Shown: piece after piece, positions 22,935 to 35,106 of the stretch
Layout of the letters: each line of letters begins with the position of its first letter
How positions within the stretch are numbered: the first letter of the stretch is position 1
From: Sipunculus nudus
Taxonomy: Eukaryota; Annelida; Sipuncula; Golfingiida; Sipunculidae
Direction of reading: 5' to 3'
Length of the DNA stretch: 64,000 nt
NCBI GenBank assembly: GCA_026874595.1
Contig: CM049320.1
Location: 11,991,964-12,055,963 of the forward strand
Position numbers and translations under genes: made by a program
The notes under the pieces: generated by a model
Database searches by the model: none
The model's input: only the letters and a program-made list of their open reading frames with translations
Told to the model about the DNA's origin: nothing

Positions 22935-24790
22935 TAATGGCCTCCGGCATACTTGGGAATAATCTTTGACAAGAGGAAATCTTTGACATGGAAACAACAC
23001 ATCCAAAATGCACAGGCAATTAAAGGCAAGAATAAAAATGAACATCATGAGAACGCTGGTCGGTACTAATAGTGTGTGTGTGGGGGGGGGGGGGGCGAAA
23101 GAGAATATTATTGAGAGTGTCTCAATAAGGGACCCATGGGTCACGACGCTTAGGTGGGTGAATTTGTAAAATTTTAGCAAATGCAAAATATGCTTATTTC
23201 AATTGTTATTTTTTTTTAATGTATTAGCATTTAAAAAGCTAAGGAGAAACGGCCCTCCTATCTGATTTTAGTAAAGTACTAAATGCATGACTGCAAAACT
23301 AATACTCTGATATGACTGACATGAAAAAAGTATCAAAGTTTTGAGACACTGTGTTTCATATTAAATATATACAGATGGAAAGACAGGTGGACAGAAAGGA
23401 CTGATCCCTTAATTTCATTTTCAGGGGAATAATGATTTAAAGTTGACATTAAACCCTATTTTTTAGAATTTCCATTTTTTTAAAATTGTTTTGATCATAT
23501 TCAATTTAGAAAAAAAAACTTTTCGATAGAATTTTAATGGAAAATTAAGACTCTTTAATTTTTCAAAGAAACGAAGTCACAGTGACCCAGTTTTGGGTTT
23601 GGTAGGAGAACTTTGGAACATCTAACTGTATGCTGAATTTCAGATTCGTAGGTCCAACGGTTTCAACATGTGCCCTGTAAACGGACGTCAAGCCGGACGA
23701 CGGACAAAGTACCTTCACTTTAGCTCTGATTACTTACAGTCAGCTGAGCCTAAAAAAAACAGTGCGTCCCCGTCTGCAGAAAAAGGCCTAACACATTACC
23801 CTTGTGCATGTTGGAATGAGATCAATACCAAAACAGAAGATGCAAGAAACAACGGGCTCCCCTCACTCTGCGAGAGAAGTGAATGCAAAGCACTGATTCA
23901 CTTAATGAAAGTACGGTCATCAAAGTATCACCCCCATGAAGAAGAGAATAGACGAACGTAACCCGGGCAGCCTCGAAAGATCAATCTTTTTTGGAGAAGC
24001 AAGGATGTCACAGTAGACATTTCTAAACTTAACTCCCTGTACAAGTTTAACCTCTTACCTACGACGTTATAGCATGTACCATGGAATAAGGAAGCAACAG
24101 CCTTGACCATATGTACAACAGTATCTCACATCTTCAACGAAGATGAACACAGCAGTGCAAGCAGGAAAGCCCCCGCCTTAGCCATAATTGTTGAAAAATA
24201 CCTAAGGAGGCTTTTGTACTGGCCTACACAGATGGGTCAGCTACATACGCGAAGCTTAAAGGAATTCCAGGGATGTACAATTTATACATGGAGTAGCCAG
24301 ATGGTCAACGACAGGTAGAGGAAATCCAATTGGCCTTAATTGTACCAGCTACAGAGCCGAGGTGGAACCCCTAGTTCAAACTGCAAACATGCTGAGCCAA
24401 AATCTTAATCATGAGAATAAATTTAGTTATGAAGAGATTAAGTCCATCATCAAATCATTGCACAGGCCAAAGGTACAAGACTGCAACCTTCAACTGTTCA
24501 GGCAACACCAAGTGACCATCTTTCGCCTTAGAACAGGACAAACCAAGCAGAACCAACCCATGTACAGACGCTTCCACCTGGTAGCCTCTCCCTTCTGTAG
24601 CAGCGGCGGCACAGAACAATCTATCGGGCACATTTTCTGAGAATGTAGAAGACACCAGCCATTATTTGAAGAGATCTGACCAACACAAACCACAATCTTG
24701 GAGAAACTGTACGGCGCAAGCGGTGGACCTTCAGAAAACCACACGTTCCATTAGAACAGCTGGACTCCGAATGTGACGACGATCGAAAAG
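22935..24790 (+). mobile_element. Decayed RNase H-bearing LINE (I/Jockey-like), split by an inserted repeat
   Basis: The left piece (22935-23125) reads YLGIIFDKRKSLTWKQHIQN, the late RT/thumb region. The right piece (23760-24790) reads GLPSLCERSECKALIHLMKV and YTDGSATYAK with NCTSYRAEVEPLVQTANMLS (RNase H core, about 24215-24400). It then reads TIFRLRTGQTKQNQPMYRRF (24520-24580) and a C-terminal cysteine/histidine motif as far as the SGGPSENHTFH-like tail. Several stops and frameshifts make it non-functional. The clade is inferred from the RNase H domain and the terminal motif. Confidence 0.75.
23126..23759 (+). mobile_element. Hairpin-ended repeat, family I, copy d (inside a LINE)
   Basis: It starts AAGGGACCCATGGGTCACGA and ends CGGACGACGGACAAAG... 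with the hairpin TTTAGCTCTGATTACTTACA + GTCAGCTGAGCCTAAAAA (23719-23757). It interrupts the RNase H LINE between its RT and RNase H parts. Short copy (634 bp) with a single degenerate core unit. A 14-bp poly-G precedes it at 23081. Confidence 0.75.
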
Positions 24791-25121
24791 AATATTTTGG
24801 TGGCTGAGTGACCCTGATATAAAGAATATATATATCATGTCAGGCAAACATGTGCTAGTCCTGAACAATTGCTGAGCTATCTTAGGCAAAGAAAGCTTTC
24901 AAGCATTTTTTTCACAATATGGTTCAAGGTGTGAGCTCAGTCATTGACAACTTTACTGAAACATGAATGTCTGGATTGACTGTTACAACTCACTGAGATG
25001 AAAAAAGTTATGTTAACCTGTAAATGCAGGTTTGTAATGACACTATTGAATAATATAGATTATTTTTATTTACACATTAACAAGAACAGCAATTTTTGCA
25101 TCCCTTTACCGTTATAGCATT

Positions 25122-25127
25122 TTTATT
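25122..25127 (-). terminator. Polyadenylation signal of the GT61 gene
   Basis: AATAAA on the minus strand, 87 bp past the GT61 stop codon, the expected place for cleavage and polyadenylation. Confidence 0.55.
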
Positions 25128-25213
25128 GGCAATTTCATAAAGTGAAACGTAACAATACACGTTTGACGGATTTAAAGAAAGTATATTTAGTTCTTATATA
25201 TTAATTCTCATTG

Positions 25214-26812
25214 TCATTGACACTCATGGTCTGCCTGCTTTAACTTGACAGCATATGGCATCAAGAGAGTTAAAATATTTTTAGTATGCTGCAGTGGAGG
25301 AGTGATATGTTCAGTGCACTGACTGCCTTCTGCAGATATACCGAAATAGTGGTGACCCAAGTTGTAAGCCACAGGAAGAATAGACAAGGTCGTGTTCGGG
25401 TTTTCACAAACTACTTCAACAACATATGTACCTGGTCTGGAGAACACCATATTAGACAAACCGGCTCCGAGCTGAGGAGATAAAACAAGAACTGCTCGTT
25501 GGAAAATTTGTGCAGTATCCTCGAAAGATGGGACAGGTTCGTCGTAAAATTCAAACAACGCCAAGCCATGCTTTTTTGTTAGCTGTTCCAGGATTTGTTT
25601 TATGTTACCGAAGTTGCCCATGAGGCGTTTTAAGCGAGTCCGTCTGATTATTATGACCGCGTCTCTTCTTTTCCATCCATAGTCTTCAACAACTCCTTTT
25701 TCATAAATACATGCCGCCATTTGCAGACCAAGAGTCAGGGAAGGTTCCAATGGACTTGATTCTGGGACGTATAACAACCGTGCCCTGACCCGACCTTGAA
25801 CAAAGCGGTTTTTGCTTATGTTGAACCATTTATACCACGTGTCAGCGAGTTTAGTGTCAGGACCAACATGAATGACCACATCGGGGTGATTTTGGAGAAA
25901 TTCCATATAAGGTGCCAGACGAGGCACAATTTCTACATTCTCATAAAAGAAGCGCCAAGAAAATGCTTGCGTTATTAGAAAAACCTCACCGTATGTGGGA
26001 GTGTTAGGTCCAATTAACTCTATATTCTCCTCCAACACATGCTGGGAATAGAAGTGAGCTATGAAGGAATAGTTCCTTGATATGATCATTCCATCCTTTG
26101 TAATGAATGCTTCATCCAGAATGCTAATATAGGTCACGGAGTGCTGGAACCCATGAGCTGAGGGGACAGTCGCATCCCATGGTCTCATATCAGGAAACAT
26201 TTGGTCAAATGGTTGTGGTTTGAATAGTTTATAACTGGGCCGTCTGCACATGTTCCAAAATGTGTACTTTTGGCGGGATAGAGGTCTCAGCATTTCTAAA
26301 CACAGAGATTTATCCGCGTGCCATTCGTAATAACTTCCAAGCATGGTATTAGGATTATCATTTGGAATGCTCCGGCATATATCTGGTGTTTGTGGATATA
26401 TCCTCTTTATGATATACTTTGAGAGTATAGACTCTTTAGGTTTTGTTATTGGGAGAACGATAGTCGTCATTCCTTTAATTTTTGAAAAATTCTCCAAAAA
26501 GTCTGTACTGTTTGATTGGATCCTCTCAGGTTGTTTCAGTGGAAAGGAATGTTCAATAAATTGTGCTGTTGATAAAAAATCCCGACGCACCTCGGCCAAC
26601 ATCTTGTTCAACTTCGCCAGGCGTGTAAGGAGTGGACCTCTACCCGGAACAGTCAATACATTCCCTTTTATTGGTTTATCAGCATGTGAAAGCGATTTGT
26701 TATTGCACTTGACGTTATATATGCCTCTGGAGGTACTGGTGTTGTATAAAATAGTAGAAATGATAAAGCCGAAAAACATCATGACAAAAAGTCTGCGTCT
26801 AGACCGAACCAT
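25214..26812 (-). CDS. Glycosyltransferase family 61 protein, type II membrane
   Basis: Single-exon CDS of 532 residues. ATG at 26812 in a good context (ACAAAATGG), 9 nt after a splice acceptor (TTTTGTAG at 26822), so a 5' UTR exon lies upstream. One candidate donor is GTATGC at about 29688. Residues 1-7 are basic and about 8-24 are hydrophobic, a signal anchor placing the catalytic part in the ER/Golgi lumen. The C-terminal half is a GT61 (DUF563-type) domain. It has DVVIHVGPDTK at 311-321, AVIIIRRTRLKRL at 385-397, and the hallmark VLSPQLGAGLSNMVFSRPGTYVVEVV region at 443-468. Family members such as EOGT and POMGNT2 transfer GlcNAc to Ser/Thr or O-mannose; the acceptor here is unknown. The usual PHGAGL motif reads PQLGAGL, so the conserved His is replaced. 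Several N-glycosylation sequons (N101ST, N247YS, N331IS). Confidence 0.85.
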   Translation of the reverse strand: MVRSRRRLFVMMFFGFIISTILYNTSTSRGIYNVKCNNKSLSHADKPIKGNVLTVPGRGPLLTRLAKLNKMLAEVRRDFLSTAQFIEHSFPLKQPERIQSNSTDFLENFSKIKGMTTIVLPITKPKESILSKYIIKRIYPQTPDICRSIPNDNPNTMLGSYYEWHADKSLCLEMLRPLSRQKYTFWNMCRRPSYKLFKPQPFDQMFPDMRPWDATVPSAHGFQHSVTYISILDEAFITKDGMIISRNYSFIAHFYSQHVLEENIELIGPNTPTYGEVFLITQAFSWRFFYENVEIVPRLAPYMEFLQNHPDVVIHVGPDTKLADTWYKWFNISKNRFVQGRVRARLLYVPESSPLEPSLTLGLQMAACIYEKGVVEDYGWKRRDAVIIIRRTRLKRLMGNFGNIKQILEQLTKKHGLALFEFYDEPVPSFEDTAQIFQRAVLVLSPQLGAGLSNMVFSRPGTYVVEVVCENPNTTLSILPVAYNLGHHYFGISAEGSQCTEHITPPLQHTKNILTLLMPYAVKLKQADHECQ

Positions 26813-27049
26813 TTTGTCAATCTACAAAATATCAAAAAAATGTTAATGAGGCCACTACGAAAACTTGTTCTATTGACTAAAAATATATTGGTACGAGCAA
26901 GCAATTTACTAAATTGTTGTTTATTAATAGTCAAGGCACGATGCTCGGAATTTACAAAGATTCACTTCCATTCTTGAAGTGGTGCATGTAATCAACAAAA
27001 GTTTGATTCAATTTTTCATACTCCTTTTTTCATTCATTTAAGGAATTTA

Positions 27050-27620
27050 GGCAAGAGTAGATTTAAGCACAATTCCTGTTGACCTGATCCTCATTTGCAA
27101 AACAAGAATACCAAAACGTGCATAATACGCCTTCCCGTGTCCTGTGATCTCTGACTTCATTAAATATGAGTGAATTTTGCCAAGAATTAAATTCAAGTGA
27201 GAAACTGCATTGGTTAACATTTATAATGAGTTTCAAGAATATCTATAAGATATTTTTTTGCAATTCATCGTCTTGCCACTAAAGTCTGATGACTTCTCAC
27301 TTTTTTTATATTAAATGATATACATGGATTTTGCTTGGAATCGAACTTGATAAATATCATATGAGATAATATGAGATATTAAATTGAATAAAATTTCTGC
27401 TGAGTTTCATGAAAATCAATCATATTGATGATACGTTTTTGCTATGACACCTCAAAGTATTCTCGTGACCTCTGACCTCGTTAAAAATGCATGGATTTTG
27501 CCTACAATTTAACTCGGGAGTGGTGATCTATCGATAATTAGTTACAGTAATTTTCGTGAATGTTATCGACAGTTAATATTAACGGACAGACGGACCGTGG
27601 GTATACCATAATACGTCCCG
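27050..27620 (+). repeat. Hairpin-ended repeat, family III, copy a
   Basis: Tandem diverged units with the signature 'cctGTGATCTCTGACTTCATTAAATATG...gattttgccaagaatt...gtttcaagaatat' (27140, 27470). They end in GTTAATATTAACGGACAGACGGACCGTGGGTATACCATAATACGTCCCGTCATAGACGT-type sequence (27571-27630). The same ordered signature and end recur at 50955-51415. Directly followed by family II units. Confidence 0.5.
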
Positions 27621-27624
27621 TCAT

Positions 27625-28790
27625 AGACGTCAATACATCAAACAACTCCTGAGAAAAAGGTAATATATTATACGAAAACGTGAAGGTAGGTTGCGCCTTC
27701 ATGCTTGTGTACAAGATGAAGGTATCCAAAATCTGTGGACATTCAAGCAGATACATTAAACCAGTCCTGAAATAAATACATGAGCGTATTCTACAAAAAC
27801 GTGAATGTAGATGGGGCCACTATCGTCGTGATTGAGAAATCAACCCAAGACGGATAAACATGCAAAATTTCACGGCGACACACCAAACGACTACTGAGAA
27901 AAAAGTGTATGGATCAATGTAATCTATAAAACAGAACAGCAGGTGGCACCATTTGTCTGATCTACAACTAAGCTATCCAAGACGGATAACCATGCAAAAT
28001 TTCAGGCTGATACATTGACCGCTCCTGAGATATGAGCAAATTTTACCCTAAGTAGACGGACGGATGGATGCTACGAGAAAACCATTGCAGACTTTGCCCC
28101 CATTATTGATTTGAGTACGAGATGGAAGTATCTAAGGTCTATGGACATGCACAATTTCAAGCCACGAGGCAAACCACTCCTGAGAAAATGGCATCCATGT
28201 ATCCTACGAAAACGGGAAGGTAGGTGGCGCCAACTGTCTGGTCTACATGAAAACTCTAAAAGATGAATGGACATGCCCAATTTCAGACCATTACCTTGAA
28301 CGCCCAAAACAAATGCATTGATGGATGCCATGCAAATACGATTACAGATGGCGCCACCAGTCTTTAGTGCGAGATGGAGGAATCCAAGATCTGTAGACAT
28401 GCACGATTTCAACCAAATGCATTGGACCAATCACTAAGAAGAACAGATGGCAAACTCATGGATAGACGCCACGTGAAAATGATTGTGGGTGGCTCCACTA
28501 GTCTTGTACTTAAAGATGTATAAACATGCACAGTTTCAGCTAAAGACATTGAACCACTTCTTGGATAGGGACTGTTATCACTAAGACACCTAGATTCATA
28601 CTGCACGAAAAGAATTTCAGGTGGCGCCACCAGTCTTTGTTAGGCACCAGTTCACATGTGACCCGATAAATACGCTGGGTTTTGGCAAGATCGGTCCAAG
28701 GGTCTCAGAGGAAACGAACGCGGCAGCGGCAGAACCCACGTGAAAACATAGTATCGGTAAAACTCTGTTTTGGCGAGCACAATAACAAGA
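27625..28790 (+). repeat. Hairpin-ended repeat, family II, copy c (diverged)
   Basis: Diverged tandem units carrying GGTGGCGCCA-like palindromes and 'ATGCACAATTTCAAGCCA...CCACTCCTGAGA' motifs. They finish with the family II 3' segment, GAAACGAACGCGGCAGCGGC then AAACATAGTATCGGTAAAAC + TCTGTTTTGGCGAGCAC (28695-28775), a decayed terminal hairpin. No clean family II 5' end is visible. Confidence 0.55.
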
Positions 28791-30489
28791 AATCATTGGA
28801 TTCTATGATTATAGCCAAAACTTACATTCCCGATTTTTAAAGAATCTTTAACAAAGCCACTCTCATGTTTTCATCAATATTTTGAATGTGATTGTAAAAA
28901 CTCCGTAACTTATTTAAAGTCAATTTCTTTTCTTTGCATTTATGGTTTTCAATTTGCAGACTTGTATATTAACACAGTAAATATCGGAGTTACAGAAGTC
29001 ACCAAGGGTGACTAAAATGAAAAAATATATCTGAGAGTACATTTTAGTCACCTACCCTTGTATGCACTTGAGTGGGATTATAAGGTCACTATGACCGGGG
29101 TCCATGGATCTGGTATGGATCAATGATTTTATGATAAACTAATTGCATAAATTCCAAGTTTATATATGTCTTTAACCCTTATGAAACAGGACCAGTACAC
29201 AAAGCATTGTCGCAGCTATGTATTCATTCTTACTGCTGCTGTCATGGCGGTTATGTGCAGTACGACCCGCGTCTTCTTGGCCAAAAGAAAAAACATTAAC
29301 TAAAGTAAAATGCATTTACAGTTGCCAATATGATGCACTCGTATAGTAAATAAGATACTTTTGCAATGGTGAAGAGGTTTTATGTCACCCCATCAGTGAA
29401 ACTAACAATAAAACTGCGCTTTCCGGAAAATACTACCTATCGTGTTCTAATACCACTAATCTCTATATATCGGAGGGCGACGAAATAGTCGTCAGTGAAC
29501 GGTACAAGACGTTTAGTCGCTGCAGGCGGCTATAGAGACACAGCTGCTTTCACTGGAGAAGATGCCCCATTATCTTTCCTAACTTCTTGTTTCGTGTACA
29601 ATATAGTTGATACTTTTAGACTGCCGAATTCAATTTATCAGTTTATGAGATAACAAAGGTTACAAATACTAACAGTGCATACCTCCTTGAATTTATGAAG
29701 CAGAAACCCGCTTACTTGGCCCCAAATAAAACCTTGTTTACCGGCTCTGTGTGAGGTAATACTCAGAACTACACGTGAAGGCTGCCGTGCAGTGTCTATT
29801 TAGAAAAGACTCCTCATCAAGATGTTATCGTAGCCAGTGTAGTTTTCAACTCAATACGAAGGTATGCAATCTACATATTTAATACTCTACTGCAAACGGC
29901 GACTGCCTACCGCCGACATAGTTTGATAGCTCATACATAAGAGAAACTGAAAATCCTTACAGTTATGGTGAACTTTATGAATAAAACAGTTTGAGAACCT
30001 TGTTTGCACGGTACATTCTATGTTTATTCCTGCTGTATACCCATCTTGTAAAATATATTAATATTACTTTTATAAGAAAATAAACTCAAAACCCCCTTAT
30101 TTAAAAAATAATTAAAGTTTCGAGATTTATGCTGGTTTCTGACATGTTATGCTTAAAGCTGTCTGTGAAATGAATGTCTTCCTACTCTCAAAACAGTTTT
30201 CTGTAGGCCTTCACGTGAAAGCACAGATGGAATTTTATTCGAAAAGAGAACATTAATTTGAAATTGTAAACCTTACTTAATATACTGGGCATCTGGTAGG
30301 ACACAGGAAGGACTTTTTTTACAATGCCTTACTATGACTTTGGTATATATACTAAATATAACATGTTTTCAAATAAGTTGATAAAGACAAATTTGGTGAC
30401 GAGTGTTTTTTTTTTTTTTTTCATGTTTCAGAGTGGACATCCGCTGTACTGGCGGTTGTGAAAGATATTATAAACTTATTTATATTACA
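28791..30489. other. Intergenic, no gene recognised
   Basis: AT-rich. A 17-bp poly-T lies at 30405-30421. Region 29687-29860 on the minus strand has a donor (AAGGAG/GTATGC) and a few CpGs and could be a noncoding 5' exon of the GT61 gene; this is a guess from distance and strand. Confidence 0.35.
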
Positions 30490-30712
30490 TGTATTGTACA
30501 AATAGTTAATATAACTAATCGCGGCACTCTCCATGGCTCAGATGATGGGGTTCGGTAGTCTGTCGGGGTGGAGGAAACCGAAGAACCCAAGAAAACACAT
30601 CCAGCCGTGAACGGGCATCTACAACCAACTCTCATAGCCACGCCGGCATCGAACCCGGTTCACAGCGGACGGAGCCGAGCGTTTTACCCCTGCACTGTCC
30701 AGACCCCTTACT
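30490..30712 (-). mobile_element. tRNA-derived SINE, copy 1
   Basis: Head on the right: on the minus strand an A-box-like CAGTGCAGGGGTAAAACGCT and a B box GAACCGGGTTCGATGCCGGC (30641-30660) are followed by a CCTCCACC-type central domain and a tail toward 30490. It matches the copies at 49328 and 52222 over most of its length. The central 'TTCYTCGGTTTCCTCCACCC' resembles the conserved domain of animal MetaSINEs (recognition only). Confidence 0.75.
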
Positions 30713-31369
30713 GTCAAGACTGACCAGGTGGAACTATAGCTATATACATTATTTCAGCCGTTGCACATTCGCATCCCGTTAAGCTGTCGACATATATAAC
30801 TAGGGATCCATGGTTTATAGTGCTGAATTCGACAAAGATGGTAATTAAGTAGAATCTAAGCAATTGAAAATCTTCTTAAGTTAATAACTTTTAACTCAGA
30901 AAAAAAACTTTGGAAAGCTTAGAGGAAGTCCCCTCAAATTTTGGTGTTGGTCAAATACAAAATATCTGCATATAAAACTGTGACATGACTGCTATATATA
31001 TTGTATAATGGCCTGCATGTCAACATATGAAGTTTAAATTTCCTGGACTTGCGGTTAAGAACTGTCTCGCTTAAGTTTAAACCAATGACTGAATAGTCTG
31101 TTACTCTCTAAAATATGGAAGAAATGTATAAAAATAAGATTTCAAATGGCGCCTGCGTATTTACTGACAGGACTGTTAGCCGAGTCTGAGTTAATTGTTG
31201 AAACACATTTTCGCGCTATAAGTAGAATAATGTAGATCGCAGTGACATATTTTCTGGTTTCCACAGAGAACCTGTCAGAACTTGTCAGAATCTGCAGTTT
31301 AAAGTATATGTATTCATGGGCCTTACGTTTACGCTTTGTGTCCTGTTGACGGAGGAAAAAACGCGAAAA

Positions 31370-34025
31370 AACAAGGGACCCATGGGTCACGGCGCTCAGC
31401 TGTTATATATGATAAAAATATGATTTGGGAAAGAGGCACATGCTTGTTTTGTGTGGTAATAAATATAAGCTTTATTATGAGTTGTTGGTGTTTAGCTTAT
31501 GTATGATTTTGATAGTACCTTTGGAGACAGGGGAGAGGATTGATTTCATTTATTTTATAAACAAATGGAGTGCTATTGTCACACAGACTTTGACTTGGCC
31601 ATATAACTTATAAGCAGCACATATAATAAAAGAGTAACTATTTATTAAAATTTAATAACAAATATTGTGTCAATATAATTTTTATTTTAAAAAAATATGA
31701 AGAAAATCATATGATTTTTTAAAATAAAATATAACTGAAATGATTACTGAAATAATATTATAGAATATATTCATGAATGCATTCATGAATACATTTTGAA
31801 AGTATCTGAACTGGTATTCAAAAATAAATTCATTATTACCTGAATTCCCATTCTTATGCAATAAAATTTTTTAATGCAGTACATATTCATATTCATATTC
31901 AAATACATTTGCAAAGCATTCGCACCATGTCTAGTATTTATTCAGTTTTAGCCAAACAAAGATGTTGAGAATCCAGATTATACAAAATTCACAAATTTAA
32001 ATAATGATCATTAGTACCTGGTTTTATGGCTTTTATTTATATTTAAAAAAATAAATGTAATATATTCACTTTGGACTACTTTCACATCAATCTACACACT
32101 AGACACAGTAGGAATCTAGATTAATATTATCAACTGCATCTTTGTCTATCATTAATTTCCTTCATATGATCCCTGATGATTAGTAATGAATAATATGATT
32201 TATTTTTTTATCATTTAAATTTTACTGAAAAATACCATAGGAGACTGCATGGTGTTATTTGGAATAACATTGACATTGACATTCTATCCATCCATACAAG
32301 ATTCCTACATCATCAGTAACTGCAAGTTAATTTTCTGTTACTCATCAACTAACAAATTCCTTTTCTATTCATTTTTCTTTAATTTGTTATAAAAAACCAA
32401 CACAAAATTATTAATTTATTATTTATTGTTATGTTGTTTTTCAAAACAACAACTAGATGAGTTGGGTTGGACACCTGGATCAACTGTGGCTAGGCATTAG
32501 CTGCCTGGCTGCCCCAGTGTATGCTTCGCTCAAGCATGCATAATCTGATGAAAGGTCAACAAGGTCAACATACAGGTGACTGAAGAGGGACTGGATTAAG
32601 CCTGGGTCTGACATGGTCTCATAAAAACATTAATAAAAGCTACAATATTTGGCCAATTTCTTTTAGCTTTTCTAAACTACAAAGATGAAATCCTTATGTG
32701 TGCATGATATGAAAATTATATCAACAGTGCTCTCAGGAAACAAACGTGCCATGGTCAAAGTGTGGCAAAATTTAAGGTACTAATTTTATATTTATACTAA
32801 TAACTTATAAAATTTGAAAAATTCAGAACTAATTTTGATATTCAACTGAATCTTGATTAAATAATGATACATCCCTGACAAAAAAATCTCTAGCTTCAGC
32901 AATCCTCTTGTTAAGGGAGTAAATATATTTCTTGATTTTTTAAAAAGTGCATTATGTTTTGGCCCATAACTTAAAACAATTACGCAATACTGACATCATT
33001 TCTGGCATGTGCATAGTGAATGCATAGAAAAATATGTATATTATATATGATCAAAGTCAGATCAGTGGTTTTGATATTAGGCGATCTTACAGTGTAACAA
33101 TGGGTTTTTAATGGAAAAAGGAAGGAATTAAGTCCTAGTGATCAAATTCTTGGCATGGTAGGGGATTTTGGAGACATCTAACTGTATGCTAAATTTAAGG
33201 AACTTAGAGCTGAAGCTGGGGAGCTGAGCTCTAGCAAACTGCATAACACTAGCTTGATGTAAACTTGATGCGACATGGTGCGTGAAAACTTGAATAAAAT
33301 CTACAGTTTTTGATCAATTGGTTTAAAATTTTTGGTGTTAACAGACAAAATGCTAACAAAAACATGCTGTAAAAATTTATCCACACTACTTACAGGAAAA
33401 AAAAACGTGCCATAGTCAAACTTGGGCAAAATTTAAGGTTCCAATTTTATATTTTTGCCAATATTTAAATAAAATTAAACAGATTTTGATCTAATTTTTA
33501 GTATACAATTAAATTTTGATCAATTAAAGTTGTATTACTGAAAAAAAAGTCCCTACCTTTAACACTTTTGGTCTTAAGTGACCAAATATCTTTCCTGATT
33601 TTTTTACAAAGTCCATTATGTTTGGGCCCATAACTTTTTAAAATTAAATAATACTGATTTAATTTCTGGCATACACATAGGAACTATATAGAGGAATATT
33701 TATGGTAAATATGAAGAAAACCAGATGATTGGTTTTGATATTAAGCAGTCCTGAAATGTGAAATTAGATTTCTAATAAAAAATTGAGGTTTTTCCTTAAT
33801 ATCTCGAAGGAACGAAGTCCTATTGACCAAATTTTCGGCATGGAAGGAGATTTTGGGGACATCTAACTGTATGGCGAATTTCAGATTCGTAGGTCCAATG
33901 GTGTCGACACGTGCCAGTCTTACGGACGGACATCCGGACAGACGGACGGACGGACAGACGGACGGACGACGGACAATGGACCACGACTATAGTTCAGATG
34001 AATTATAGTCAGCTGAGCTAAAAAC
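31370..34025 (+). mobile_element. Hairpin-ended repeat, family I, copy c
   Basis: It starts ACAAGGGACCCATGGGTCAC GGCGCTCAGCTG (31371-31402). It ends with an ACGG array (33921-33973), GGACAATGGACCACGACTAT and the hairpin ending CAGCTGAGCTAAAAAC. The right part holds two ~650-bp units (about 32640-33230 and 33290-33900) sharing ACGTGCCATGGTCAAAGT-GGCAAAATTTAAGG. The same unit occurs once in copy b. The left 1.2 kb (31400-32600) is AT-rich and unrecognised. Confidence 0.75.
33921..33973. repeat. (ACGG)n microsatellite
   Basis: Imperfect ACGG/ACAG array of about 50 bp just before the family I terminal hairpin. Confidence 0.9.
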
Positions 34026-34373
34026 ATTGATTTTGACCTTAAATGGAGCATCCTCAAGCATGCAAACTCATCCTCAAACATAACAAAACGCTGCCAGCTC
34101 TGCCTATTGGAAAAATTATTCATGCATAATAACCAGGCGAAAAGGTTCAATATTAAATAATAGATAAGAGTTAATAAACAAATGCAGGCACCAAAACAAG
34201 ATCCTCCTCGCTAACAATTATAGTCAATACAAGGCCGACACGCTCGAGCGTATCCCAATCCATTGTGGACGCATTACGAGTTGGAAGCACACGTAAATCA
34301 CACCTGAAGAGCCTTCTTGGCGAAACGGACCGCTGTGTGAATCATTCAGAGTCACTTAAGCTCTCTGACTGTT

Positions 34374-34375
<2 letters not shown>

Positions 34376-34436
<61 letters not shown>
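34376..34436. repeat. (TA)n microsatellite
   Basis: TA dinucleotides, about 60 bp, uninterrupted. Confidence 0.95.
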
Positions 34437-34440
<4 letters not shown>

Positions 34441-34800
34441 TACACTTTTCATTGTCTGTGTGATACATTTCAAATATTACAGTAAGTATAAAGAAAAGAA
34501 ACAAAAGGCTATAATGATTATTAACACAATTCTTTTCCAATATAGGCCTATATCTAAACATTATTCTTTGTATTGACGCCCTTGGTTGCAGATCTATACG
34601 TAAGAACACATACATTTTGCTTTTCTTCTAATAGAGCTGCTCCTATTACCCTTTAATAGCACTCGCTAGTAGTTATAAGTTAATTGCTGAAATACAGCGA
34701 AATTAAGTGATATTTTTTGACATCAGAATGATAAAGGAGTCATCGTTTGTGGAAGGATCACTGATCACTCATGCAGTGATTGTGAGTTTGCATATTATGG

Positions 34801-35106
34801 ATGGCGATACATGAGCCGTGTTATCACAAGACCAATGTTATAGTGTTTGACAGAGATATACATATACCCATAGAAAGCATACAGGATTTAAGAAGACTTG
34901 ATCCGTGTGAGGACGGACAGTGTGCAGTAATTCAGGGACACCTCGTTAGAGATGTGCATAAACAGCAGGACATCTCATGGCACACTGATGATCCTGGAGT
35001 TAAAGTTACAGCGTTTCCGGGAAGCGCCCAAGAATGTTATAATGCAAAGAACAACAAATGTGCGGGAAAAAATACGATTATAAATTATTTTATTTGGATT
35101 TTATAA
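34801..35106 (+). CDS. Unrecognised 101-codon ORF, possibly one exon or a gene relic
   Basis: ATG to TAA with protein-like composition (HKTNVIVFDRDIHIPIESIQ, then DPCEDGQCAVIQGHL and DISWHTDDPGVKVTAFPGSA) and five cysteines. The last ~12 residues become AT-rich and hydrophobic (INYFIWIL), which may be read-through into noncoding sequence. No donor is obvious. It lies between two family I elements. A tRNA-like A-box sequence (GGGTACATAACTCAGTGGTAGAG, 35162-35184) follows, so it could be part of an unknown element. Function unknown. Confidence 0.25.
   Translation: MAIHEPCYHKTNVIVFDRDIHIPIESIQDLRRLDPCEDGQCAVIQGHLVRDVHKQQDISWHTDDPGVKVTAFPGSAQECYNAKNNKCAGKNTIINYFIWIL

Noticed and set aside
26343-26846. 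167-codon + strand ORF
   Set aside because: Antisense shadow of the GT61 coding sequence.
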